Shown piece after piece: positions 17,895 through 24,626 of a stretch of DNA of 45,795 nucleotides. The stretch lies in contig CAMOXX010000001.1 of NCBI GenBank assembly GCA_946629475.1, positions 1-45,795 on the forward strand. The letters run 5' to 3'. The DNA comes from an uncultured Blautia sp. GTDB taxonomy: Bacteria; Bacillota; Clostridia; Lachnospirales; Lachnospiraceae. Each line of letters opens with the position of its first letter. Within the stretch, counting starts at the first letter, position 1. The position numbers were made by a program, and so were the translations under genes. The notes under the pieces are model-generated. The model did not search any database. It saw only the letters and a list, made by a program, of their open reading frames with translations, and was not told the origin of the DNA.

Positions 17895-17938
17895 AGTGCC
17901 CTGCCCCCGAAGCACGTATGTCCCGGGCGCAGGGTACT
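17895..17938 (-). other. Intercistronic hairpin between pduL and eutN
   Basis: Two 15-nt arms (17895-17909 and 17924-17938) pair at 13 of 15 positions around a 14-nt loop. It lies just after the pduL stop codon. On the minus strand it is followed only by GTGAGCTTTTG, too poor in T for a strong terminator. It may protect or process the mRNA, giving pduL and upstream genes a different abundance from eutN-pduS-pduT, or attenuate partially. Confidence 0.6.
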
Positions 17939-17950
17939 GCGGATCAATAG

Positions 17951-18595
17951 TCAGCGGATGATCGTCACGGTATCTCCCTGGGAAATCTGCGACGCATTCG
18001 CTTCGTCTGTGTCGATATGCATCTCCAGAGTGAAGCTCTCGTCCACCCGGATCTTAACATGGTTAAAAATGGTTCCTCTCTCATTGTCAGCCTTTACGGA
18101 GACAATGTCGCCGTCCTTCACGCCCGCCGCAAGTGCATCCTTCGGGGACATATGGATATGGCGCATCGCTACGATACAGCCTTCCTTCAGGTAGAGAGCA
18201 CCTTTCGGCCCGATAATCGCGATCGGGGCACTGCCTTTTACATTGCCCGACTCGCGCACCGGAACCTTCATTCCGAGACGGATCGCGTCAGTCGCCGAAA
18301 CCTCCACCTGGGAAGCCTTGCGGACCGGCCCGAGAATACGGACATTCTCGATGGCGCGGAGCTTCAGGCCCACGATCGTGCAGGTCTCATTGGAAGCGAA
18401 CTGTCCGCCCATGAGATCCTTCTTTTTGGTCAGCTGGTATCCCGGTCCGAACAGAGCTTCCACATGCTCCTGGGTCAGATGGATATGTCTGGCGGACACA
18501 CCGATTGGCACCATAAACCCGCTGTTCCTGCTTTCTGTCCGGTTCATTGCGTCCAGTACGAGTCTGGTAATCTGTTCAATATTCTTTGTTTCCAA
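17951..18595 (-). CDS. pduL: PduL-type phosphotransacylase
   Basis: A 214-residue PduL phosphate acyltransferase, converting acyl-CoA to acyl-phosphate inside the compartment and recycling CoA. Two PTAC halves are visible with the zinc-binding SARHIHL (His37, His39) and AMRHIHM motifs. Residues 1-20 form an amphipathic helix (IEQITRLVLDAM) like known PduL encapsulation peptides. The start is a TTG at 18595, supported by GAGGTG close upstream and by the signal helix beginning there. It is preceded by the pduA-like shell gene. With the aldehyde dehydrogenase it should yield lactyl-phosphate if lactaldehyde is the substrate. Confidence 0.93.
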   Translation of the reverse strand: METKNIEQITRLVLDAMNRTESRNSGFMVPIGVSARHIHLTQEHVEALFGPGYQLTKKKDLMGGQFASNETCTIVGLKLRAIENVRILGPVRKASQVEVSATDAIRLGMKVPVRESGNVKGSAPIAIIGPKGALYLKEGCIVAMRHIHMSPKDALAAGVKDGDIVSVKADNERGTIFNHVKIRVDESFTLEMHIDTDEANASQISQGDTVTIIR

Positions 18596-18660
18596 GACAC
18601 ACCTCTATTCTGCCGTATCCGGCTTTCGCATAACAGGGTACTTGCCAGAAACTGCTGCTG

Positions 18661-18939
18661 TTATTTCAGTGTCGGCAGGATCTTCTCAACATCGTTGTGC
18701 GGTCTCGGGATTACGTGGGTAGCAATCAGCTCGCCAAGGCGGGAAGCTGCTGCAGCGCCGCTCTCAACCGATGATTTTACAGCGCCGACATCTCCGCGTA
18801 CCATAACGGTAACGAGTCCGGATCCGATCTTCTCGGTGCCGATCAGAACAACGTTCGCTGCCTTGCACATCTGGTCAGCAGCCTCGATCGCAGCGGTAAG
18901 TCCTCTGGTTTCAACCATTCCTAATGCTTCCTGTGTCAT
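18661..18939 (-). CDS. pduA: PduA/PduJ-like hexameric shell protein (BMC-H), copy 2
   Basis: A 92-residue canonical BMC-H protein (EALGMVETRGL start, KIGSGL pore loop, VTVMVRGDVGAV and HVIPRPH near the C-terminus). It is roughly 85% identical by eye to the copy at 19321-19596, with most changes in residues 23-31 and 56-66. These proteins form the flat facets and the metabolite pores. AAGGAGG lies upstream of the ATG. Of the two copies this one carries a cysteine at position 25 (DQMCKAA). It ends 66 bp before pduL. Confidence 0.95.
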   Translation of the reverse strand: MTQEALGMVETRGLTAAIEAADQMCKAANVVLIGTEKIGSGLVTVMVRGDVGAVKSSVESGAAAASRLGELIATHVIPRPHNDVEKILPTLK

Positions 18940-18954
18940 GATGAATCCTCCTTA

Positions 18955-19263
18955 TTATTTCTGCTCTTTTTTCATTGACTTATCCCACCGGCTGCGGGAA
19001 ATCTCTACCAGCCGGACAATCTCTTCATGCGGATTGGCGATCACAGCATAGCTTACGGGCTTTTTAATCCCGTTTTCCACAGCCGATTCGATTGCCTCGG
19101 TGACCGCAGACACGTCTCCCTGTATAATAATGGTAACAAGGCGGCCGCCCAGCCTCCTCTCCCAGGAAGAGAGCTCCACGTTCGCTGCCTTGCACATAAT
19201 ATCCAGCGCATCCAGCGCCGCCACCACACCGGTGATCTCATAAAAGCCGTATGATCTGCTCAT
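18955..19263 (-). CDS. Divergent BMC-H shell protein with atypical pore loop
   Basis: A 102-residue BMC-H protein (YGFYEITGVVAALDALDIM start, QGDVSAV core, VIANPHEE near the end). The pore loop reads RRLGGRL instead of KIGSGL, adding arginines at or near the pore. The C-terminal tail is long and basic (SRSRWDKSMKKEQK). The ATG at 19263 has AAGGAG seven bases upstream; the in-frame TTG at 19269 is too close to that site. It lies 15 bp before the second pduA copy. A pore with different charge selectivity, or a minor facet tile, is likely. Confidence 0.88.
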   Translation of the reverse strand: MSRSYGFYEITGVVAALDALDIMCKAANVELSSWERRLGGRLVTIIIQGDVSAVTEAIESAVENGIKKPVSYAVIANPHEEIVRLVEISRSRWDKSMKKEQK

Positions 19264-19320
19264 GAGCAAGCTCCTTCAAAAGTTAAATCCGCATCCTTAA
19301 TTCCAAATATCCACTTATTC

Positions 19321-19596
19321 TCAGATGGACGGAAGGATCTTCTCCACATCATTGTGCGGTCTCGGAATTACGTGGGTCGCAACCAGCTCTCCAAGCCTGC
19401 CGGCCGCTGCGGAGCCGCTCTCCACTGCTGCCTTCACTGCGCCGACATCTCCGCGTACCATGACGGTAACAAGGCCGGAACCGATCTTCTCGGTGCCGAT
19501 CAGAGTAACCTCTGCTGCTTTGGTCATTGCATCCGCTGCCTCGATCGCTGCGGTAAGTCCTCTGGTCTCAACCATTCCTAATGCTTCCATTGCCAT
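19321..19596 (-). CDS. pduA: PduA/PduJ-like hexameric shell protein (BMC-H), copy 1
   Basis: A 91-residue canonical BMC-H protein with the KIGSGL pore loop and the HVIPRPHNDVEK C-terminal edge. It is very similar to the copy at 18661-18939. AGGAGG lies nine bases before the ATG at 19596; an open extension to 19641 has no site and no BMC similarity. Expected to be a major facet protein. Confidence 0.95.
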   Translation of the reverse strand: MAMEALGMVETRGLTAAIEAADAMTKAAEVTLIGTEKIGSGLVTVMVRGDVGAVKAAVESGSAAAGRLGELVATHVIPRPHNDVEKILPSI

Positions 19597-19679
19597 AATA
19601 GTATTTCCTCCTGAAATATGGTAACCGTAACCGTTCAGCATTCCGGATGAAAGGGGCTGAACATTTGCTCGACTGTTTC

Positions 19680-19994
19680 CTATCGTTTGTCAAACGCGCT
19701 GATCTTCAGCATTTTCCGCGTTCCCTCTTCCGGGCTCGGAATAATATAATGCTGAACCACGCCGGTTCTCTTTTCTGCCACCTCGATCCCGGCCTGTACA
19801 GCCGCTGTGACATCGGAGACGCTGCCGCGGTACTTGATGCAGACAAGAAGCGGGACCGGCAGTTTATCCGCATTGGCAGGTTTGTTCTTGTCAAAAACTT
19901 CCAGACGGACGTTCGCCGCCTTGCATCCGGCATCGGCGGCCACAAAGGCCGTTGCCAGTCCGTATACTTCCAGAATTCCTACCGCATCTGCCAT
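19680..19994 (-). CDS. BMC-H-like shell protein with insertion before the pore
   Basis: A 104-residue BMC-H-type protein (MADAVGILEVYGLATAFVAADAG start, KYRGSVSDV core, QHYIIPSPEEGTRKML end). Between the second helix/strand and the pore it carries an insertion rich in Lys, Asn and Pro (DKNKPANADK), and the pore loop reads KLPVPLL rather than KIGSGL. GGAGG precedes the ATG by nine bases. It follows the zinc alcohol dehydrogenase by 38 bp. The altered pore region suggests a specialised tile; it could be closed or gated. No more specific role can be read. Confidence 0.85.
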   Translation of the reverse strand: MADAVGILEVYGLATAFVAADAGCKAANVRLEVFDKNKPANADKLPVPLLVCIKYRGSVSDVTAAVQAGIEVAEKRTGVVQHYIIPSPEEGTRKMLKISAFDKR

Positions 19995-20032
19995 TTCCGG
20001 TTTCCTCCGTCTTTGTTATGGGTAATACCCCG

Positions 20033-21253
20033 TCAGTTGAACACTGCAATTTTAAGTCCGGTCATTGCCAGGTTTGTGCGCAGCGCTTCGTTGATATCCT
20101 CCAGGCGGTATCTGTCCGTAATCAGGTCAGACATCGGAAGGCCGATCCCTTTTGCTCTCCGAAGGAAGTCAAAGGTGGTCGCGTAGTCGCGGAGTGTGTA
20201 AACCCAGGAGCCGACTGTTGTGATTTCCTTGGAGCAGATATCAAAGTGCGGGTTGATGGTCGCGTCACCGCCGTTGATAAAGAATCCAAGCTCGCACAGG
20301 CCGCCGCCGTTGCGGATAAATTTATAGATATTTGCATGCGCAACCGGATTTCCGGTACACTGGAACGCGAAATCCGCAAGATGTCCGCCGAATGCGTCCT
20401 TCACACCGCCCGCGAGGGCTTCGATTCCCTGGAAATCCTTGAAGTTGACCGTCATGTCAGCGCCCATCTTCTTTGCGAATTCGAGGCGTTTTTCATTGCC
20501 GTCCACTGCACAGATATTCTGAATGCCCATCGTGCGGAGTACAGCGATACAGATCAGGCCGATCGGGCCGCAGCCCTGAACAGCCACCCTGCTGTTGAAG
20601 CGCAGGATGCCGGTGCTCTTCGCTCTCTCGACCGCGTGTACGAGTACCGCGCACGGCTCGATCAGAACACGGGAATCAAGATCAAGGTCGCTTACATTGA
20701 AGAAGGTGGAGCCGAAGTTGCCGCCGCGGATGAAGATATAGTCCGCGAACCATCCGTTCAGGTGAACATCGTCATCCGGAAGAAGGCCGTAAACGTCCGC
20801 GCCGCCCACATTCTTCTTGTTCAGGTCGAACATGGTGATCTCCGGGTCATCCTTGAAGATCATGCAGGTGACGATCTTGTCCCCGATCTTCACCGGCTTG
20901 CCGGCGGTATCGGTTTTTACATTTTTGCCCATCGCGACGATCTCGCCGGTTCCCTCGTGTCCCAGGGCTACCGGGATCAGTCCGAACGGGTCTCTCTTGA
21001 ACTCATGGGCATCGGTGCCGCATACGCCGCAGCCTTCTACCTTTACGAGAATGTCGTCATCCCCAACAGGCGGAATCGGATATTCCCTGATTTCAAATTT
21101 TTCCTTCTCGGTCAGAACCGCAACACGAGCTGTTTTCGGGATCTGCCCGGAAGAAGCAGGTGCAGGAGCGCCTGCCTGCGCCGGAGCCTGTCCTGTCATG
21201 CCTGCCAGAACCTGCTTCACGATCTCTTCGATATTAACGTTTGTAATGTCCAT
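20033..21253 (-). CDS. Encapsulated zinc-dependent alcohol dehydrogenase
   Basis: A 406-residue medium-chain dehydrogenase of the sorbitol/threonine dehydrogenase type. Residues 1-20 form an amphipathic encapsulation helix (VNIEEIVKQVLAGM), followed by an Ala/Pro/Gly linker (20-38) and the catalytic GroES-like and Rossmann domains. Catalytic zinc ligands Cys75, His99 and Glu199 are visible. GCGPIG with a downstream Asp (AVDGNEK) predicts NAD(H). The four-cysteine structural-zinc lobe is absent. The likely job is reducing the compartment aldehyde (or oxidising a polyol) using the internal NAD pool; direction is inferred. The second ATG of a doublet, at 21253, has the better spacing from GGAGG. 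A protein of this kind is, from memory, also present in the Clostridium phytofermentans fucose/rhamnose BMC locus. Confidence 0.88.
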   Translation of the reverse strand: MDITNVNIEEIVKQVLAGMTGQAPAQAGAPAPASSGQIPKTARVAVLTEKEKFEIREYPIPPVGDDDILVKVEGCGVCGTDAHEFKRDPFGLIPVALGHEGTGEIVAMGKNVKTDTAGKPVKIGDKIVTCMIFKDDPEITMFDLNKKNVGGADVYGLLPDDDVHLNGWFADYIFIRGGNFGSTFFNVSDLDLDSRVLIEPCAVLVHAVERAKSTGILRFNSRVAVQGCGPIGLICIAVLRTMGIQNICAVDGNEKRLEFAKKMGADMTVNFKDFQGIEALAGGVKDAFGGHLADFAFQCTGNPVAHANIYKFIRNGGGLCELGFFINGGDATINPHFDICSKEITTVGSWVYTLRDYATTFDFLRRAKGIGLPMSDLITDRYRLEDINEALRTNLAMTGLKIAVFN

Positions 21254-21276
21254 CATATTCCTCCAGGTGAGTACCG

Positions 21277-22665
21277 TTATCTGATGCAGAGCGCATCCGA
21301 CATGACGCAGCGTCTGCTCTTCGTGAATGTATGCGCGGCGGTGAGGCCTTCTCCTGTACGGCTCGCGATCGTAAATGTCGGGTAGCCCTCGCCTCCGAAG
21401 CCGAGCGCAGCGTAGGACGGGCCGTTCTTGACGAGAATCGCGGTGTCGATCGCTTTTGCGTATCTGGTGATTCTGTCAACATTCTTGGAATGGATGTGTG
21501 CGGAATGGCGGTTGCCATGTTCCAGCCACACAGCCTGCTCAAGAGCATCGTCAAAATCCTTCGCGCGCACAACACCCAGGATCGGCATCATCAGCTCTTC
21601 CGAAATCAGCGGATGCTCCTTCGGGCCTTCGAACACGATGCAGCGGATATTCTGCGGAACCTTGACACCGATCATGGAGAGCAGTGTCGGAGCGTCCCTT
21701 CCGACGCACTTGCGATTCAGCCTGCCGCCCTTCAGGACAACGTCAACCAGTTTTTTCTGTTCTTCCTCACTTGCCAGATAGCAGTCATTGTCGTTGATGA
21801 AGTAATGCATCAGCTCATCCACCACAGACGATACGGCTACAACCTCTTTTTCGGCGATGCATGGAAGATTGTTGTCAAATGTACAGCCATTGATAATATC
21901 GCGGGCTGCTTTTTCGATATCGGCAGTCTCATCCACCAGAGCCGGAGGATTGCCGGCGCCTGCGCCGATTCCGCGCTTTCCGGAGGAAAGAACCGCAGTC
22001 ACCACACCCGGGCCGCCGGTCGCGACGATCAGCGGAATGTCCTTGTGCTTCATCATAATGGCACTGGTCTCCATCGTCGGCTCTTCGACCGTACACGCGA
22101 TGTTGTCCGGGCCGCCTGCCTCGATGGACGCCTCATTTACCATGTTGATCGCGTAGATCGTCGTCTTTATCGCAGCGGGATGCGGGTTGAACACTACTGT
22201 GTTGCCGGCTGCCAGCATGCCGATGGTATTGCAGAGAACGGTCTCGCTCGGGTTGGTGCACGGAGTGATCGCTCCGATTACACCGAACGGCCCCATCTCA
22301 ATCAGGGTAAGTCCCCGGTCGCCGGACCATGCCGTTGTTGTAATATCCTCGGTTCCGGGGGTCTTGTCCGCGACAAGCTGATGTTTCAGGATCTTGTCCC
22401 CGACGTTCCCCATGCCTGTCTCATCTACGCCCATCCGTGCCAGAACCTCGGCGTTTTCACGGATTTTTCCCCGCAGGCAGGTAATGATTTTTTCTCTCTG
22501 GTCCATGGTCATGTTCCGCACCTCAACCTGTGCCTTTTTGGCTGCGGCAACGGCATCATTCATTTCCTTAAAAATACCATGTTTTCCTGAAGGAGCATCC
22601 GCGATCTGCATTTTTGCCATGACTTCCTGTACAATTTCCTGCACGAGATTTTCATTGATCGGCAT
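21277..22665 (-). CDS. pduP: CoA-acylating aldehyde dehydrogenase (PduP/EutE type)
   Basis: A 462-residue aldehyde dehydrogenase that oxidises an aldehyde to acyl-CoA with NAD. The N-terminal helix (NENLVQEIVQEVMAKM, 4-19) matches PduP-type encapsulation peptides, and a short linker follows. The catalytic cysteine is Cys269 (NLPCIAE). GAGAGNPPALVDE and the CTNPSETV segments are typical of the CoA-acylating branch. With the aldolase upstream, L-lactaldehyde to lactyl-CoA is the simplest reaction; propionaldehyde or acetaldehyde are alternatives. AGGAGG lies nine bases before the ATG. It begins 19 bp after the aldolase gene and ends 23 bp before the zinc alcohol dehydrogenase. Confidence 0.95.
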   Translation of the reverse strand: MPINENLVQEIVQEVMAKMQIADAPSGKHGIFKEMNDAVAAAKKAQVEVRNMTMDQREKIITCLRGKIRENAEVLARMGVDETGMGNVGDKILKHQLVADKTPGTEDITTTAWSGDRGLTLIEMGPFGVIGAITPCTNPSETVLCNTIGMLAAGNTVVFNPHPAAIKTTIYAINMVNEASIEAGGPDNIACTVEEPTMETSAIMMKHKDIPLIVATGGPGVVTAVLSSGKRGIGAGAGNPPALVDETADIEKAARDIINGCTFDNNLPCIAEKEVVAVSSVVDELMHYFINDNDCYLASEEEQKKLVDVVLKGGRLNRKCVGRDAPTLLSMIGVKVPQNIRCIVFEGPKEHPLISEELMMPILGVVRAKDFDDALEQAVWLEHGNRHSAHIHSKNVDRITRYAKAIDTAILVKNGPSYAALGFGGEGYPTFTIASRTGEGLTAAHTFTKSRRCVMSDALCIR

Positions 22666-22684
22666 AAATCCTGACCTCCTGTTA

Positions 22685-23491
22685 TTATTTCATTCCAAGC
22701 TGTGCCATAACCTGTTTTGTGATTTTCGCAACAAGGTCCGCGTCCGCACCTGCAGAAGCACTATCACCGGATGAACAGCTGCCGCCGCAGTTATGGCAGT
22801 TCATGCCGTCCTTGTTCTGGCAGAGATTTGCCGGATGTTTGCCCGGGAGGCCCATCTGCCTGCGGATCTGATACAGTCTCTGAACGGTTGCTTTGTCGAA
22901 TTCCTTCGGGCCGCCGAGCATCTTGGACTGATACAGGAGCTGTGCATAGAATTCAACGGATTCCATCTTGAGGTATGCTGCCAGAAGGTCTGTCGACCAG
23001 GTCAGGGCGCCGTGGCTCTCAAGAAGGACTGCGTCAAAGTGCTCAAGGTACGGCTCTACCGCGTCCGGAATCTCCATCGTGGAAGGAGTTCCGTAAGGAG
23101 CGATCGGCACGCAGCCCAGCGCGATGACTGCTTCCGGCATGATCGGCTGTGTCAGCGGAATTCCGGCAATCGCAAAGCTGGTCGCATATACAGGATGCGC
23201 ATGAACTACGGATCCTACATCCGGTCTTTTCTCGTATACTCTCATATGCATCTTGATCTCAGAAGAAGGCCTGAAATTGCCGTTTGCCTGGATCACATTT
23301 CCTTTTGCGTCAACCTTACAGATGTATTCCGGGGTCATAAAGCCCTTGGAAACGCCTGTCGGGGTGCAAAGGAACTCATTGTCGTTCAGCTTTACGGAGA
23401 TGTTGCCGTCGTTTGCGGCAACCATGTTGCGGTTGTAAATCCTTTTTCCGATGTCGCAAATCTGTTTTTTGATTTCAAACTCGTTTACCAT
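22685..23491 (-). CDS. fucA: Class II aldolase, fuculose-phosphate type, BMC-targeted
   Basis: A 268-residue zinc aldolase. The FucA-like core (about 1-215) has Glu78, the HAHP pair His97/His99 and His160 (LESHGAL) as expected metal and catalytic residues. FucA cleaves L-fuculose-1-phosphate to dihydroxyacetone phosphate and L-lactaldehyde. About 50 residues are added beyond usual length. They form a Cys-rich linker with four cysteines (224, 232, 235, 239), a Ser/Ala/Gly stretch, and a C-terminal helix (251-268, DLVAKITKQVMAQL) like the encapsulation helices of the other enzymes. AGGAGG lies five bases before the ATG at 23491. It supplies the aldehyde in the absence of a diol dehydratase. Rhamnulose-1-phosphate or another 1-phospho-ketose could be the true substrate. 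Confidence 0.92.
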   Translation of the reverse strand: MVNEFEIKKQICDIGKRIYNRNMVAANDGNISVKLNDNEFLCTPTGVSKGFMTPEYICKVDAKGNVIQANGNFRPSSEIKMHMRVYEKRPDVGSVVHAHPVYATSFAIAGIPLTQPIMPEAVIALGCVPIAPYGTPSTMEIPDAVEPYLEHFDAVLLESHGALTWSTDLLAAYLKMESVEFYAQLLYQSKMLGGPKEFDKATVQRLYQIRRQMGLPGKHPANLCQNKDGMNCHNCGGSCSSGDSASAGADADLVAKITKQVMAQLGMK

Positions 23492-23520
23492 GCTTTCTTC
23501 CTCCTTAAGCGCATATGGTC

Positions 23521-23593
23521 TGCTGCATTTGTGTTGTCGCAGCCGCTCAGTACCCCGTGTACGAAAACAGTGAGTGTTTCGAATGAAATGCAG
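23521..23593 (-). promoter_or_regulatory. Candidate operator region upstream of the aldolase gene
   Basis: The 184-bp gap 23492-23675 between eutP and the aldolase has no convincing ORF or promoter. It does contain an 8-bp inverted repeat, CTGCATTT (23523-23530) and AAATGCAG (23586-23593). The left half continues as TGCATTTGTGTTGTC (23525-23539), nearly matching the minus-strand sequence over the -35 of the operon promoter (TGCATTGTGTTGAC). A shared binding site for the operon's DeoR protein is inferred. Confidence 0.4.
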
Positions 23594-23675
23594 AACATTC
23601 CGAAAGCGTACTGAAAAGCTGCTGTATCCAAAGGGCCGGGCGGCGGAATTACGCATCGCCCATGAGCCCGATGTT

Positions 23676-24128
23676 TCAGATTTCCCAGGGCATTACATCC
23701 CCCGGTTCCCTTAAGTATTCAAAGAGGGCGGGAACTCCCTCATGTGTTGCGGAATCCACGTGAAAAATCTTCCGGCATCCGGCAAGTCGGAGCCACATGT
23801 CCGCCATATCAAGCCTCGCGTCCGGATGGTTGATTTTGGTCACGATCCCCACCACCTCGCGGTTTGCCATGCAGGTGATGCACGGCGGAAACAGGCAGTA
23901 GGGCTCAATCGCCGAAACAAGCAGGCCGACGATGTCGGATTCATAGGTGTATACCGCAAGGGCGTGGCCGAGGCGGGCCGTCTGGGCATATTCCCCCGGC
24001 GTGTCCACAATCACATCAAAGTTGTTGACATACTGCGTTTTGTGATACTGTATCTTCTCACCCCGGAGCGCCTGCGTGAGGGTCGTCTTTCCTGCTTCGC
24101 TCCTGCCGATCAGAACGATCTTTTTCAT
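23676..24128 (-). CDS. eutP: EutP/PduV-like small GTPase
   Basis: A 150-residue P-loop GTPase-like protein of the EutP/PduV family. G1 is GRSEAGKTT (about 8-16), G3 is DTPG and a G4-like TKIN is present in place of the usual N/T-KxD. A CITC-containing loop follows the second hydrophobic strand. Family members are linked to BMC positioning or act as acetate-kinase-like enzymes (reported for EutP), but the role is unsettled. It overlaps the eutS stop by 4 bp (ATGA), showing translational coupling. A 184-bp gap separates it from the aldolase. Confidence 0.9.
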   Translation of the reverse strand: MKKIVLIGRSEAGKTTLTQALRGEKIQYHKTQYVNNFDVIVDTPGEYAQTARLGHALAVYTYESDIVGLLVSAIEPYCLFPPCITCMANREVVGIVTKINHPDARLDMADMWLRLAGCRKIFHVDSATHEGVPALFEYLREPGDVMPWEI

Positions 24129-24502
24129 GTTTTTGTGATCGGGCAGATCACAAACCCGAACGTCTGGTCAAAATAGTCAAGCACAGCCTGCACGGAAGCC
24201 TCCACCTCCGATACGGTGCCGGTGACGATCAGGCTGCCGCTGAAGCGGTCCACAAACCCCAGCTCCGCGCCGGATGCCTTGATCGCGACATCTGCCATGA
24301 TGATCGCCGCCTCCGCAGGTGAGACGGTCATGATGCCGATGGCGGACCTGGTGTAATCGATGGTGGGGTCGAGCCCCAGCTTGGTATAGAGGATATTGTC
24401 CGGATTGGCAATGATATGCGCGAGAGAAATCTGCTTGCCGGGAACCAGCTCCTGGATAATTCTCTGTTTTACTTCAGGCGGAAAATTGTCTGTATAGCCC
24501 AT
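24125..24502 (-). CDS. eutS: EutS/PduU-like circularly permuted BMC-H shell protein
   Basis: A 125-residue permuted BMC-H protein. The N-terminal extension (about 1-45) should form the six-stranded barrel plug seen in PduU/EutS. The BMC core follows (AIGIMTVSPAEAAIIMADVA, then FSGSLIVTGTVSEVEASVQ). It is the first gene of the BMC operon, about 76 nt downstream of the predicted transcription start. Such tiles are minor shell components whose capped pore may dock other proteins. Confidence 0.92.
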   Translation of the reverse strand: MGYTDNFPPEVKQRIIQELVPGKQISLAHIIANPDNILYTKLGLDPTIDYTRSAIGIMTVSPAEAAIIMADVAIKASGAELGFVDRFSGSLIVTGTVSEVEASVQAVLDYFDQTFGFVICPITKT

Positions 24503-24584
24503 CGCGTGCCTCCGTTCCTCTCCGTTAGTATCCCCGCGTCCCGATTGCGGAAGGGGGACACAGAAAAAATATCAGATCATTCGT

Positions 24585-24613
24585 ATTATACGCCTGCGGC
24601 CTGATCATGTCAA
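24585..24613 (-). promoter_or_regulatory. Consensus sigma-A promoter of the BMC operon
   Basis: On the minus strand a perfect TTGACA (24613-24608), a 17-nt spacer and a perfect TATAAT (24590-24585) give a leader of about 75 nt before the eutS ATG at 24502. Such a strong core promoter implies that control depends on repression or catabolite control rather than on activator recruitment. Confidence 0.85.
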
Positions 24614-24626
24614 CACAATGCAACAC
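24609..24626 (-). promoter_or_regulatory. Direct repeat overlapping the BMC -35, candidate DeoR operator
   Basis: GTGTTG occurs twice on the minus strand (24626-24621 and 24616-24611), ten bases apart, that is one helical turn. The second copy overlaps the -35 hexamer. A repressor bound here would block RNA polymerase. A similar TGCATT-GTGTTG sequence lies upstream of the aldolase gene. Assignment to the DeoR protein of this operon is inference. Confidence 0.45.

Noticed and set aside
19952..21385. Long plus-strand ORF (477 codons) opposite the zinc alcohol dehydrogenase
   Set aside because: It is an antisense shadow of a clear enzyme gene; no start signal and no recognisable domain.
24503..24584. 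Cobalamin or other riboswitch in the BMC leader
   Set aside because: The leader is only about 75 nt and shows no recognisable aptamer; no B12-dependent enzyme is encoded.
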